A stretch of 28,261 bases of DNA from a virus. Positions 17,147-25,018 of this stretch are shown here, in pieces (the first letter of the stretch is position 1; every line of letters starts with the position of its first letter). The position numbers and the translations under genes were made by a program. The notes under the pieces are model-generated. The model searched no databases. It had not been told where the DNA came from and saw only the letters and a program-made list of their open reading frames with translations. Location: positions 19,312 to 47,572 of IMG/VR virus record IMGVR_UViG_3300028844_005976. One strand, 5' to 3'.

Positions 17147-18041
17147 TGAATATGTACTTCTACCAAGAGGAAAGACTAAAGTCTTACAGGCAGAGGATAA
17201 AAATTACAAACGAGGTTTGCTGGTCAGACTCAAGAAAGATGGTGGTTATAGAGTAGCATATTGGTACGAAGAACCTGATAAACCTAACGTCGTTGAAGTC
17301 TTGGTTGATGGTGAACGTATAAAAAAAGATGCTAGGGTGGTGGAATTTAAATTTCATCCACAAAATTATTATGAGGAGGACGATATAGTGGAAACTATAA
17401 ATGAAAAGATTACTTTATTTTTAGAGAAGAATGTTCCAACAGATGCTTCTAAGTGGTCATATTATAAATCACAGGCAAAGAAAAAATTTGATGTTTATCC
17501 ATCAGCATATGCAAATGGATGGGCAGCTAAGCAGTACAAAGCTGCAGGTGGTGGTTGGAAAAAATCTAAAACAGAAAATAAAGGTCTGTGGCATAATATA
17601 AATGCTAAAAAGAAGAGAGGTGAGAAATCATCTCCAAAGGGATCCAAAGCATATAAAGCAGCAAAAGCAGCTGGTGATAGACTCAATAGAAATGAAACCT
17701 ATACTAGCGAATACAATGTAGAGAATTACCACGATATAAAAGAGTTTGTTGAATTCATGACATCATATAAACCTGATATCAATGAAGCTGAGTACCAGGG
17801 AAGAAAGGTCAAACTTGGTAAACCAATGCAAGGTGATACAAAGAAATTTAAAGTATACGTAAAGAACCCAAAGGGTAATGTCGTAAAGGTAAACTTTGGA
17901 CAGGGTGGTGATGCTAAAGGCGGTACAATGAGAATTCGTAAAAATAATCCCAAGGCTCGAGCAAACTTTAGAGCTAGACATAATTGTGACTCACCAGGGC
18001 CAAGACATAAGGCTCGTTACTGGAGCTGTAGAAAATGGTAA
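17139..18041 (+). CDS. Basic phage protein with KKKFDVYPSAYANGWA motif and conserved Cys-Trp C-terminus
   Basis: 300 aa. The N-terminal part (1-95) is mixed beta (VLVDGERIKKDARVVEFKF). Residues about 105-142 carry WSYYKSQAKKKFDVYPSAYA and GWAAKQYKAAGGGW, a motif also seen in DUF5872-type viral proteins. The C-terminal part (about 212-300) runs INEAEYQGRKVKLGKPM ... KFKVYVKNPKGNVVKVNFG ... FRARHNCDSPGPRHKARYWS, ending CRKW; I recall this C-terminal block as widespread in marine myophage proteins of unknown role. The DINE/AEYQG step is a [IL]-x-E site of the type cut by prohead proteases of T4-like phages, so the C-terminal domain may be released in the head. Overlaps both neighbours by 7-8 nt. 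Confidence 0.72.
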   Translation: MADEYVLLPRGKTKVLQAEDKNYKRGLLVRLKKDGGYRVAYWYEEPDKPNVVEVLVDGERIKKDARVVEFKFHPQNYYEEDDIVETINEKITLFLEKNVPTDASKWSYYKSQAKKKFDVYPSAYANGWAAKQYKAAGGGWKKSKTENKGLWHNINAKKKRGEKSSPKGSKAYKAAKAAGDRLNRNETYTSEYNVENYHDIKEFVEFMTSYKPDINEAEYQGRKVKLGKPMQGDTKKFKVYVKNPKGNVVKVNFGQGGDAKGGTMRIRKNNPKARANFRARHNCDSPGPRHKARYWSCRKW

Positions 18042-18238
18042 AACTAAAAGACCTATTAAAAGAAGAAGAAGATGAAACCGCGCTTCCAATGATACAAGCA
18101 TTAAATGTATTGAGTGCTGATATCAGACGAGCAAACTATAAAAAACAATTAGAATATGGTAAAAAAAATTCCAAAGAGATGGCAGACATAATCAAAGCCG
18201 CTACCATGTTATCTAAAATTGTAAAGAGATTGAAGTGA
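18035..18238 (+). CDS. Small helical protein with N-terminal capsid-targeting-like motif MVKLKDLLKE
   Basis: 67 aa, overlapping the previous gene by 7 nt and the next by 4 nt (GTGA). The first ten residues, MVKLKDLLKE, are nearly the same as the start of the next two gene products and end in L-K-E, a [IL]-x-E site. The rest is predicted alpha-helical and basic (IRRANYKKQLEYGKKNSKEM ... KIVKRLK), like small DNA-binding or internal head proteins. I recognise no family. If the motif is a capsid-targeting peptide, the mature product would start at about residue 11 and be packaged in the head. Confidence 0.7.
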   Translation: MVKLKDLLKEEEDETALPMIQALNVLSADIRRANYKKQLEYGKKNSKEMADIIKAATMLSKIVKRLK

Positions 18239-18747
18239 TCAAACTAAAGGACTTACTAACAAAAAAAAAATCTCTAAAAGAAGAATTTACAAATAAAGAT
18301 TCTAATGAATATCGAGTAGAGCTTGTAGATCTCATAGGGAAGCCATCTTACGAAACCAGTGAGGAAGCTGGATGGATAGCACCAACGCTACCAAAAGAAT
18401 ATGGAACGTATACCATGAACATCACTAAAGTCGATAAGGTGTTCATTATAGATGAGTCAATACCTCACAGTTTTCCTGCAGATCATAGAGATTACGTATA
18501 TACACAATATGCAGTACCAGCTTGGCAGCAAAGCAAGGGTGCACATAATGTAGAGCCAGCTATGATCGCTGACTTTGCAAAGGTTACCGGATCTATAATC
18601 ATTGATCCATTGAAAGGCACTATCACAGCTCGTTGTGGAGATTTGGTGGCAAACGATAAAACTATACAGTTTGTCTTGGATGTTGTAGACGGAAAAGTTC
18701 AACCCACCAAAGAGGAATACTCTAATCGAATTTTAGATAAAAAATGA
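18235..18747 (+). CDS. Unknown 170-aa protein with N-terminal MIKLKDLL motif
   Basis: Starts at GTG 18235, overlapping the previous stop as GTGA and the next start as ATGA, so translation is coupled on both sides. The first eight residues MIKLKDLL repeat the start of the neighbours; the motif is followed by a lysine run and then SLKEEF, where L-K-E at 14-16 is a possible protease site. The remainder is an alpha/beta domain of about 150 residues (KVDKVFIIDESIPHSFPADH ... IIIDPLKGTITARCG ... IQFVLDVVDGKV) that I do not recognise. There is no signal peptide or membrane helix. Inferred to be co-packaged or co-expressed with the adjacent genes. Confidence 0.68.
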   Translation: MIKLKDLLTKKKSLKEEFTNKDSNEYRVELVDLIGKPSYETSEEAGWIAPTLPKEYGTYTMNITKVDKVFIIDESIPHSFPADHRDYVYTQYAVPAWQQSKGAHNVEPAMIADFAKVTGSIIIDPLKGTITARCGDLVANDKTIQFVLDVVDGKVQPTKEEYSNRILDKK

Positions 18748-19838
18748 TTAGACTTAGGGATCTAATTCTTGAAAATTGGTGGACTGATAAGAGCGTTGAT
18801 GGTCAAACCCAATACATAAGCTCACATCCCAAAACTCCTAAAAAAACAAACAAAGATAATCCATCTGGAAAAGAAGAGCGAGATGATAGCATTAACTGGA
18901 AAACGGGTAAAGATGGTTGGGAAATCCTAGACGACAAAAGAGCAAAGGTTACTAAGGTGAGAGATTATACGGAACAAGAATACCAAGAGGAGACCGATGA
19001 GTTTTTTGGTAATAGTGACTCTATCGCACCCGGTCTTGCAAAGTCCAGTAGTGAATTAGTATCGAAGATGAAAAATGCCCCCGTAAAATATTTTAGTTCT
19101 GAACAACTCCAAAACATGAATAATACAGACGTGGGTGAATTGCTAGATGCTTCCGATGATGGAGGAACAAATGCTATGTACAATCTTGGTAAGAAGAAGG
19201 CAAGTGAATATGGAAAGGATTGGAGTAGGTTGGAAAAGGGAATCAAAGATTTAGATAATAAAGAATCACTAGGAGTACCACCACCAATAGCTATCCAAGA
19301 TAAAAATAATGATTTACATTTAATGGCGGGTAACACTCGCATGATGTCCTTTACTGCAGCTGGTAAGAAATTACCACTCAAGGTTCTCAAATACAATGAT
19401 ACGTTTGATTATGATTCCTGGGACGTAAGAAATATAAAACAAGAAGGATTAATTAAACTTAAAGAGTTAATTGTTGAAAGAGTAGATTACATAGATACAG
19501 CCACTCGGTTAGTGAAAAAATATAAACTAAAATCTAAAGTAAAATTTAACTCTGGAACTAATCACGGAGACTATGACTGGGACACTGATATTATTTACAT
19601 TGACAAGTCCTTTTCATCGTTAAAAGAATTTTACATAACTGTATTGCATGAAATACATCATGCGGTACAACGAAAAAAAATGGGACCGGCTAAGTATGAA
19701 AAGAGATATACACAAGCGGGAAACATGGCGGTGAATAAAGGTCGGGACTTTTATAAAGATAATAAATACGAAACCAGAGCAGAAAATTGGGCTCAGAGCG
19801 AGTACAAGACACTGATCAGACGAGGAGAACTCAAATGA
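18744..19838 (+). CDS. Two-part protein: ParB-like domain and HEIHH zinc-metallopeptidase, each preceded by a capsid-targeting-like motif
   Basis: 364 aa; start ATG overlaps the previous stop (ATGA). Order of parts: MIRLRDLILE (1-10); a polar linker; a ParB/sulfiredoxin-like region at about 178-217 with the typical box LHLMAGNTRMMSFTAAG (191-207); a second motif LIKLKELIVE (236-245); and a zincin-like domain to the end, with HEIHH at 302-306 (two His plus Glu303 as catalytic base) and a candidate third ligand in AENWA (Glu347). The internal motif aligns with the N-terminal one at all ten positions with identities or conservative changes. This looks like two genes fused, or a precursor cut in the head at [IL]-x-E into two cargo proteins. 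Substrates of either domain are unknown. Confidence 0.75.
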   Translation: MIRLRDLILENWWTDKSVDGQTQYISSHPKTPKKTNKDNPSGKEERDDSINWKTGKDGWEILDDKRAKVTKVRDYTEQEYQEETDEFFGNSDSIAPGLAKSSSELVSKMKNAPVKYFSSEQLQNMNNTDVGELLDASDDGGTNAMYNLGKKKASEYGKDWSRLEKGIKDLDNKESLGVPPPIAIQDKNNDLHLMAGNTRMMSFTAAGKKLPLKVLKYNDTFDYDSWDVRNIKQEGLIKLKELIVERVDYIDTATRLVKKYKLKSKVKFNSGTNHGDYDWDTDIIYIDKSFSSLKEFYITVLHEIHHAVQRKKMGPAKYEKRYTQAGNMAVNKGRDFYKDNKYETRAENWAQSEYKTLIRRGELK

Positions 19839-20131
19839 ATAATCCATTAGCAACTTTCTATGCATGGCAGGTTAGAACATTACAACTTGATGGTTGGACT
19901 AGTTATCATATAGCAGCGGGTGCTTTTTTATGTAAAATATTCCAGTGGTTAAATTGGACACCTTTTTGGTGTGTCATGGGAGTATTTATAATAGGAGTGG
20001 CTTGGGAAATTTTTGAATATATAGTCGAACAGTGGTCACCATATAAAACCAAAAAGGGTTGGATTTATAACACGGCAGCAGATTTAATCGTCGAGACTGC
20101 AATAGCAGCCTGGATGGTATTACCAGTATAA
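19835..20131 (+). CDS. Small polytopic membrane protein (VanZ-like / DUF2238-like pattern)
   Basis: 98 aa. I chose ATG 19835 because it overlaps the previous stop (ATGA) and has a good Shine-Dalgarno AGGAGA at 19823-19828; the open frame upstream belongs to the overlapping gene. It has about three hydrophobic segments (YHIAAGAFLCKIFQWL, FWCVMGVFIIGVAWEIFEYI, DLIVETAIAAWMVLPV). The motif H..aG....(x)n..WEIFEY....NTaaDL is reminiscent of VanZ-like and DUF2238-type membrane proteins, where His, Glu and Asp lie at helix ends. Function unknown; superinfection immunity or a membrane-modifying role is possible but unsupported. Confidence 0.68.
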   Translation: MNNPLATFYAWQVRTLQLDGWTSYHIAAGAFLCKIFQWLNWTPFWCVMGVFIIGVAWEIFEYIVEQWSPYKTKKGWIYNTAADLIVETAIAAWMVLPV

Positions 20132-20140
20132 GGAAGAAAA

Positions 20141-20362
20141 ATGAGCTTAGAAGAGAAGTATTTGAAAGGAGGCGGTAGCATGCTAGGTCCAGGTACAACT
20201 ATACCTAGAACAAACCCAGCAGCAGGAGCCTCAAAGCAACCTAGAGGACCATACGATACTGCATTTGCTGCAGCTAATAAACTATTTAGTTTGTTTGGAA
20301 GGAAGAAAGATTCAAAAATTAGTAATCTTGATATAGATATAGATCCAAAGAGATACAAATAA
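20141..20362 (+). CDS. Small basic hypothetical protein, 73 aa
   Basis: Starts at ATG 20141 with AAGGAAG nine to five bases upstream. The sequence opens MSLEEKYLKGGGSMLGPGTT and is Gly/Pro/Ala-rich in its first half, then has a short amphipathic helix (AFAAANKLFSLFGRKKDSK) and an acidic-basic end (NLDIDIDPKRYK). No cysteine, signal peptide or membrane helix. The low-complexity N-terminal half suggests a flexible linker or scaffold-type peptide. I do not recognise it; its neighbours are the membrane protein upstream and the RuvC-like gene downstream. Confidence 0.6.
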   Translation: MSLEEKYLKGGGSMLGPGTTIPRTNPAAGASKQPRGPYDTAFAAANKLFSLFGRKKDSKISNLDIDIDPKRYK

Positions 20363-20373
20363 TAGGATAACAA

Positions 20374-20889
20374 ATGGTTTTAGGTTTAGACGCATCCACG
20401 AGCTGCGTAGGTTATAGTTTTACTAAAGGCTCCGATATTATAGAAATGGGCTTTATTGACATCATAAAAATTCGTGATATCAACGAGAAAGCTCTTTACG
20501 TATATGAAAAACTCTCCGAGAATCCACTCATACAAGAAATAGAATGTATGTATATAGAAGATTCGCTAAGTGGCTTTGCTAGAGGTCGCACTAGTATTCA
20601 GACAATTATCAAACTAGCTCAATTCAATGCAATTATTAGATTTATTTTTACATTTACAGCTACCATAAAAGTCATAGGAGTAAACCCCAACACAGCTAGA
20701 AAAGCTATCTTTGGAAAAGCTAGAGTGAAGGGTAAAACTTCAAAGCAATTTGTAAGGGATGAATTAGAAAAACGTTATGATATGACCAAGTGGATAAAAA
20801 TTAACAAAAAAGGAAACTTTGATCAAAAAAACCTTGACGCATATGATGCTACGGTAGTAAGTTTGTATCATAACTCAAACTCAAAGTAA
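20374..20889 (+). CDS. ruvC: RuvC-like Holliday junction resolvase
   Basis: 171 aa, with Shine-Dalgarno AGGA six bases before ATG 20374. The RNase H-like fold of RuvC is visible with all four catalytic acids: D6 in VLGLDASTS, E62 in YIEDSLSGF, and D155 and D158 in LDAYDAT, matching the D-E-D-D order and spacing of RuvC. The protein cuts four-way junctions that arise in recombination-dependent replication and must be removed before packaging. T4 uses endonuclease VII instead, so this phage has the RuvC type common in other phages and poxviruses. It is followed directly by the primase gene (stop TAA abuts ATG). Confidence 0.9.
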   Translation: MVLGLDASTSCVGYSFTKGSDIIEMGFIDIIKIRDINEKALYVYEKLSENPLIQEIECMYIEDSLSGFARGRTSIQTIIKLAQFNAIIRFIFTFTATIKVIGVNPNTARKAIFGKARVKGKTSKQFVRDELEKRYDMTKWIKINKKGNFDQKNLDAYDATVVSLYHNSNSK

Positions 20890-21810
20890 ATGGATACACA
20901 AAAGGTTTTAGATCTCATACAAAGGGGTATAGCATCACCGCGTTCTATTAAGAATGGTGAAGCTGTATTGTTTTGTCCAAACTGCTCGCATCGCAAGCCC
21001 AAGTTTCAAATAAACTTATCGTCTGGCAAGTCTCACTGTTGGGTATGTAATTTTTCTTCACATACACTAGCTCAACTTTTTAGAAAACTATCGGTTAATC
21101 CGGAACTGATAAAGGAAGCAGCATCTTTATCAGGTGATAGACTGAGAAAAGGTAGTAAACAAACTGATAACAAGTTATTGAGGTTACCAGCTGAATTCAC
21201 TCCACTGTGGGTACTTGCCTCGTCGCAAAGTTATCTACGTAAGCATGTAGTGACTTATCTCATGGAAAGAAATATTAGAATGGGTGATGTAATTAGATAT
21301 GGTATTGGGTACTGTGAAGAGGGTCCATATGCTAGAAGGGTTATAATACCAAGCTATAACAGCTCCGGTCAATTAAATTATTTTGTAGCCAGAGATGTGT
21401 TTCCTGATAGTAAAATGAAATACAAAAATCCACCAACATCAAAAAATGTTGTTATGTTTGAGTTATTAACGAATTGGAACGAACCTATAGTTTTGTGTGA
21501 AGGAGTTTTTGATGCAATAGCAATTAAAAAAAATGCAATACCATTGTTAGGTAAGTTTCCAAGTACTGAACTTATGAAGACTATGATAAGCAATAGAGTA
21601 AAGAGCGTATATTTAGCATTAGATAATGATGCTGTAGCTGATGGATATAAATTAGTAGACGAGTTTACTAAATTAGGCATCGAATGTAATTTTATAAAAT
21701 TAACAGATCAAGATCCTTCAGATATGGGGTTTAAAAAATTTTGGGAAACTGCTCTTGACAGCAAGCCTACAAGTTTTTCTGATATGATTAGAGGAAGATT
21801 ATATGTCTAG
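20890..21810 (+). CDS. DnaG-type DNA primase (zinc finger plus TOPRIM), no helicase domain
   Basis: 306 aa. A CHC2-like zinc finger is at residues 29-53 (FCPNCS ... HCWVCNF; Cys 29, 32, 50, 53). The catalytic TOPRIM domain follows: VLCEGVFDAIAI with Glu204, YLALDNDA with Asp245 and Asp247, and DPSDMG near 275-280. Length and content fit the single-domain phage primase role (T4 gp61), which makes RNA primers for lagging-strand synthesis with a separate helicase; no helicase lies in this window. The gene starts right at the stop of the resolvase gene and overlaps the nuclease-ATPase gene by 8 nt, so replication and recombination proteins are made together. Confidence 0.9.
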   Translation: MDTQKVLDLIQRGIASPRSIKNGEAVLFCPNCSHRKPKFQINLSSGKSHCWVCNFSSHTLAQLFRKLSVNPELIKEAASLSGDRLRKGSKQTDNKLLRLPAEFTPLWVLASSQSYLRKHVVTYLMERNIRMGDVIRYGIGYCEEGPYARRVIIPSYNSSGQLNYFVARDVFPDSKMKYKNPPTSKNVVMFELLTNWNEPIVLCEGVFDAIAIKKNAIPLLGKFPSTELMKTMISNRVKSVYLALDNDAVADGYKLVDEFTKLGIECNFIKLTDQDPSDMGFKKFWETALDSKPTSFSDMIRGRLYV

Positions 21811-24800
21811 AGAGATAAAAACTATAGCTCACCTGAGCGACATTCACATTAGAAAACTGCATAGACTAAAAGAATATAGAGAAGTATTTGATCGTTTGTA
21901 TGTAAAACTTAAAGAGATTAAGCCCGATTTGATATACTTGGGAGGTGACATAGTTCATGGAAAATTAGATACGTCTCCAGAGGAAACTCGACTGGTTTCA
22001 GACTTCTTACTAAATTTATGTAGTATAACGGATACTATCTTGATTACCGGTAATCATGACATGAATATACAAAATAAAGGAAGAGAGGACGCTCTATCTC
22101 CAATAGTAGATCTTGTACGACAAATTAATCCAAAGCTGCATTACTGGAAGGCTTCAGGTAAATATTCTATAGGTAATGTAGACTTTAGCTTGCTGAGTGT
22201 ATACGATATAGACAAGGATGGCAATCAATCTTTGGATAATTTTGTACCAGCAAGTGCTATTAATAACAAACATAAGATAGCTCTCCATCATGGACCCGTA
22301 GATAGTTTTGAGGTCGATAATGGCTTTACAATGAAAAACGATAGAGTACGGGTTGGGTTATTTGATGGCTTTGATATAACAATGTTAGGTGACATACACA
22401 AGAGACAGTTTTTAAATGAGGAAGAGACTATAGCATACTGTGGAAGTTTAATTCAACAGGGTTTTGCAGAAGAACCATCAAAAGGCTTTCTATTATGGAA
22501 TGTAGAAGATAAAACTTCAAAATTTATTCAAGTTGAAAATGATTATGGATATAAAACAATAATTGTGAAAGATGGTGTAATAGAAAATAAAATGAGGTTC
22601 GTTCCTCCAAAAGGTAACATCCGAATAAAATATTGGAATACGACGTATAAACAACTCCAATCAATACAAATCAAACTTAGAAAAAAATATAGATCCGTAA
22701 AAGAAATCAAAGCGGAAAAGCAAGATGTGTTGTCTAAAACTGGACAATCTGTTAATAGAATTGATATAGGCGACGTTCGTGACATGAAGTTTCAAAATAC
22801 TTTATTGCGTGAATATCTTCAAAATACTGTAGAAAATATGGACCCTAGTACTTTGGAGAGAATCATTAATATTAACGAACAACACAACAACGTTCCAGAG
22901 ATCCAAAATGACGGTATGGCTCGTCATGTTAATTGGAAGCTAAAAGAATTTTACTTTGATAATATGTTTAGCTATGCAAAAGACAACCACGTACGGTTTG
23001 ATAAGCTCAAGGGTATAGTAGGATTAGTTGCTCCAAACCATAGCGGTAAGTCTTCTTTGTTAGACGCGGTTTCATATACTATATTTGATCTATGTAGTAG
23101 AACTACCAGAGCTATTGACGTACTGAATAAAAAGAAAAGTTCTTTTTTATCTAAACTAAATATTGAAGTAAATGGTAATGATTATTGGATAGAACGAATA
23201 GGTACCAAGAGGACTCGTAGACATAAAAATAATGAAACTACTACAACGTGTCCTGTAAAAGTAGATTTTTATATGTATGATGATGCAAATGAAAAGGTGG
23301 ATCTTACTGGAGCAGCTAGACGCAATTCACAATATGGAGGAGGTACTAACGAGGAAATACAAAGTGTTATAGGTAATTTTGATGATTTTATTTTAACTTC
23401 ATTGTCGTTACAACAAAACGGTACTAATTTTTTAGAAAAGAAACAATCAGAACGTAAACAGATTTTATCAAAATTTATGGATGTTGGTATCTTTGATAAA
23501 TTATATGATTTGGCACGTGAGTCTTCTAATGAAGATCGAGCATTGCTCAGAAGCTTAACAAAGCGAGACAGCTATACGGAATTAGCTACTGTGGATGAAA
23601 GAGTATCCAAGTTAATGAGTGAAGAGCAAATTGTTAAGGATACGTTAGATAAATTAATTAAAGAAGAAACTAATTTATCTGAAGAAAAAATGACTCTAGT
23701 GAAGAAAAAGTGGAACATTCAAAACGGTGATCTTGATATAGAAAATCTACAATCTAATTTTAAAAAAGTTGAATCTACGCTCCAAGATACAATAAATACA
23801 CTTGATGATGATACTTCTTATAAAGAAAAATTACGTCCTCTCTATCTACAATATCACTCAAAACTAAATGTTTTAGATGAAGATGATATACGATCTAGAT
23901 ATACAAAATTCACAAAGAATAAGCACACAATACAATCGTTACAAAATGAATTACAGAGCCTAACAAGAGAAAGAAAATCAATTAGTCATTCTATGAGGGA
24001 ACTGAATAAATACAAATATGATAAAGAATGTCCACTATGCTTGGGTAATGCAGATGAACACATAAAACATCAAACGGAATATAATAAAAAACATAAGGAA
24101 CTCACAAATAAGATAGACTCATCTACAGATGCTATTGAGGTGTTGGAAGAATCATTGATACAATTAGCAAGTGCAGAGGAGCAGGATAAACTTTATCACG
24201 GTCTAATAGACGAACTCAATAGAATAAGTCAGGATGCTATAAAGGTTGGTGGTAAGATAACAACAGCTACAGAAAAAGTAAAATTACACAAAGAAGAGCT
24301 GAAGAGATTACAAAACCAAATAGATCAGTATTATGACAATGAGGCTAAAATTAATACTAATAAGGACATAGATTCTCAAATATTAATTGTAGAGCAGGGA
24401 ATCAACCAAGTCGATAAGGATAAAAATATACAACAGGATTTGCACAGAAGTGTGTTGAATAAATTAGCAGTAGCAAAAACTAATAAAGAGCAGTTAGAAG
24501 AAACAATTAAGCAAATTTCAAGTTTAGAACAACGAATATTGGATTATGATATATACATGTCTGCTATGTCCAGAGATGGTATATCATACGATCTAATAGG
24601 GAAAACTGTAGAATCTATAGAAGCAGAAATCAATGAAGTGTTAAACAATATGATGGTGGGATTCACTATAAAGTTGTTAATGGATGGAAAAAATATAGAT
24701 ACTTTCATATGTTATGGAGATGATATGTGGTCTTTAGATCTAGCTTCTGGAATGGAAAAATTTGTGAGTAACTTAGCTATTAGAGTGGGACTCATAAACG

Positions 24801-25018
24801 TATCAACACTTCCCAGACCTAATTTTTTGTGTATAGATGAGGGGTTTGGTACACTGGATGGAGAGTCTATAGTAAACATGGAGGGGGCTTTCAACTATTT
24901 GAAAACACAATTTGATTTTGTCCTAATTATTACCCACTTGGATTCAATTAAAGATTATGTAGACCACTTGATACCTATAGACGTTATCAACGGATACAGT
25001 AATATTAAATTTTCGTAG
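21803..25018 (+). CDS. sbcDC: Fused Mre11-like nuclease and Rad50-like ATPase (T4 gp47-gp46 / SbcD-SbcC equivalent)
   Basis: One uninterrupted 1071-aa frame. The N-terminal third is the calcineurin-like phosphoesterase Mre11/SbcD: SDIHI (D13, H15), LGGDIVHG (D49), ITGNHD (83-86), LHHGPV (161-166) and GDIHKR (196-201). From about residue 378 comes the Rad50/SbcC part: Walker A APNHSGKSS (S414-S417), long coiled coils on both sides of a zinc hook CPLC (743-746), signature LDLASGMEKF (978-987), Walker B LCIDEG (D1012, E1013) and H-loop ITHLDS (H1045). The complex resects DNA ends to start recombination-dependent replication. In T4 the two are separate adjacent genes in the order 47-46; here that order is kept within one chain. 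The Walker A loop has His where Gly is usual (PNH for xNG). Confidence 0.93.
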   Translation: MSREIKTIAHLSDIHIRKLHRLKEYREVFDRLYVKLKEIKPDLIYLGGDIVHGKLDTSPEETRLVSDFLLNLCSITDTILITGNHDMNIQNKGREDALSPIVDLVRQINPKLHYWKASGKYSIGNVDFSLLSVYDIDKDGNQSLDNFVPASAINNKHKIALHHGPVDSFEVDNGFTMKNDRVRVGLFDGFDITMLGDIHKRQFLNEEETIAYCGSLIQQGFAEEPSKGFLLWNVEDKTSKFIQVENDYGYKTIIVKDGVIENKMRFVPPKGNIRIKYWNTTYKQLQSIQIKLRKKYRSVKEIKAEKQDVLSKTGQSVNRIDIGDVRDMKFQNTLLREYLQNTVENMDPSTLERIININEQHNNVPEIQNDGMARHVNWKLKEFYFDNMFSYAKDNHVRFDKLKGIVGLVAPNHSGKSSLLDAVSYTIFDLCSRTTRAIDVLNKKKSSFLSKLNIEVNGNDYWIERIGTKRTRRHKNNETTTTCPVKVDFYMYDDANEKVDLTGAARRNSQYGGGTNEEIQSVIGNFDDFILTSLSLQQNGTNFLEKKQSERKQILSKFMDVGIFDKLYDLARESSNEDRALLRSLTKRDSYTELATVDERVSKLMSEEQIVKDTLDKLIKEETNLSEEKMTLVKKKWNIQNGDLDIENLQSNFKKVESTLQDTINTLDDDTSYKEKLRPLYLQYHSKLNVLDEDDIRSRYTKFTKNKHTIQSLQNELQSLTRERKSISHSMRELNKYKYDKECPLCLGNADEHIKHQTEYNKKHKELTNKIDSSTDAIEVLEESLIQLASAEEQDKLYHGLIDELNRISQDAIKVGGKITTATEKVKLHKEELKRLQNQIDQYYDNEAKINTNKDIDSQILIVEQGINQVDKDKNIQQDLHRSVLNKLAVAKTNKEQLEETIKQISSLEQRILDYDIYMSAMSRDGISYDLIGKTVESIEAEINEVLNNMMVGFTIKLLMDGKNIDTFICYGDDMWSLDLASGMEKFVSNLAIRVGLINVSTLPRPNFLCIDEGFGTLDGESIVNMEGAFNYLKTQFDFVLIITHLDSIKDYVDHLIPIDVINGYSNIKFS

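Noticed and set aside
18965-19396. 143-codon open frame on the minus strand
   Set aside because: It lies antisense inside the ParB-like/metallopeptidase gene, whose protein has clear motifs in the + frame; the antisense product is Ser/Leu/Phe-rich low-quality sequence without a ribosome binding site.
19787-19834. Upstream extension of the 98-aa membrane protein to 19787
   Set aside because: The added residues are charged and overlap the metallopeptidase gene; ATG 19835 has AGGAGA at good spacing and an ATGA overlap.
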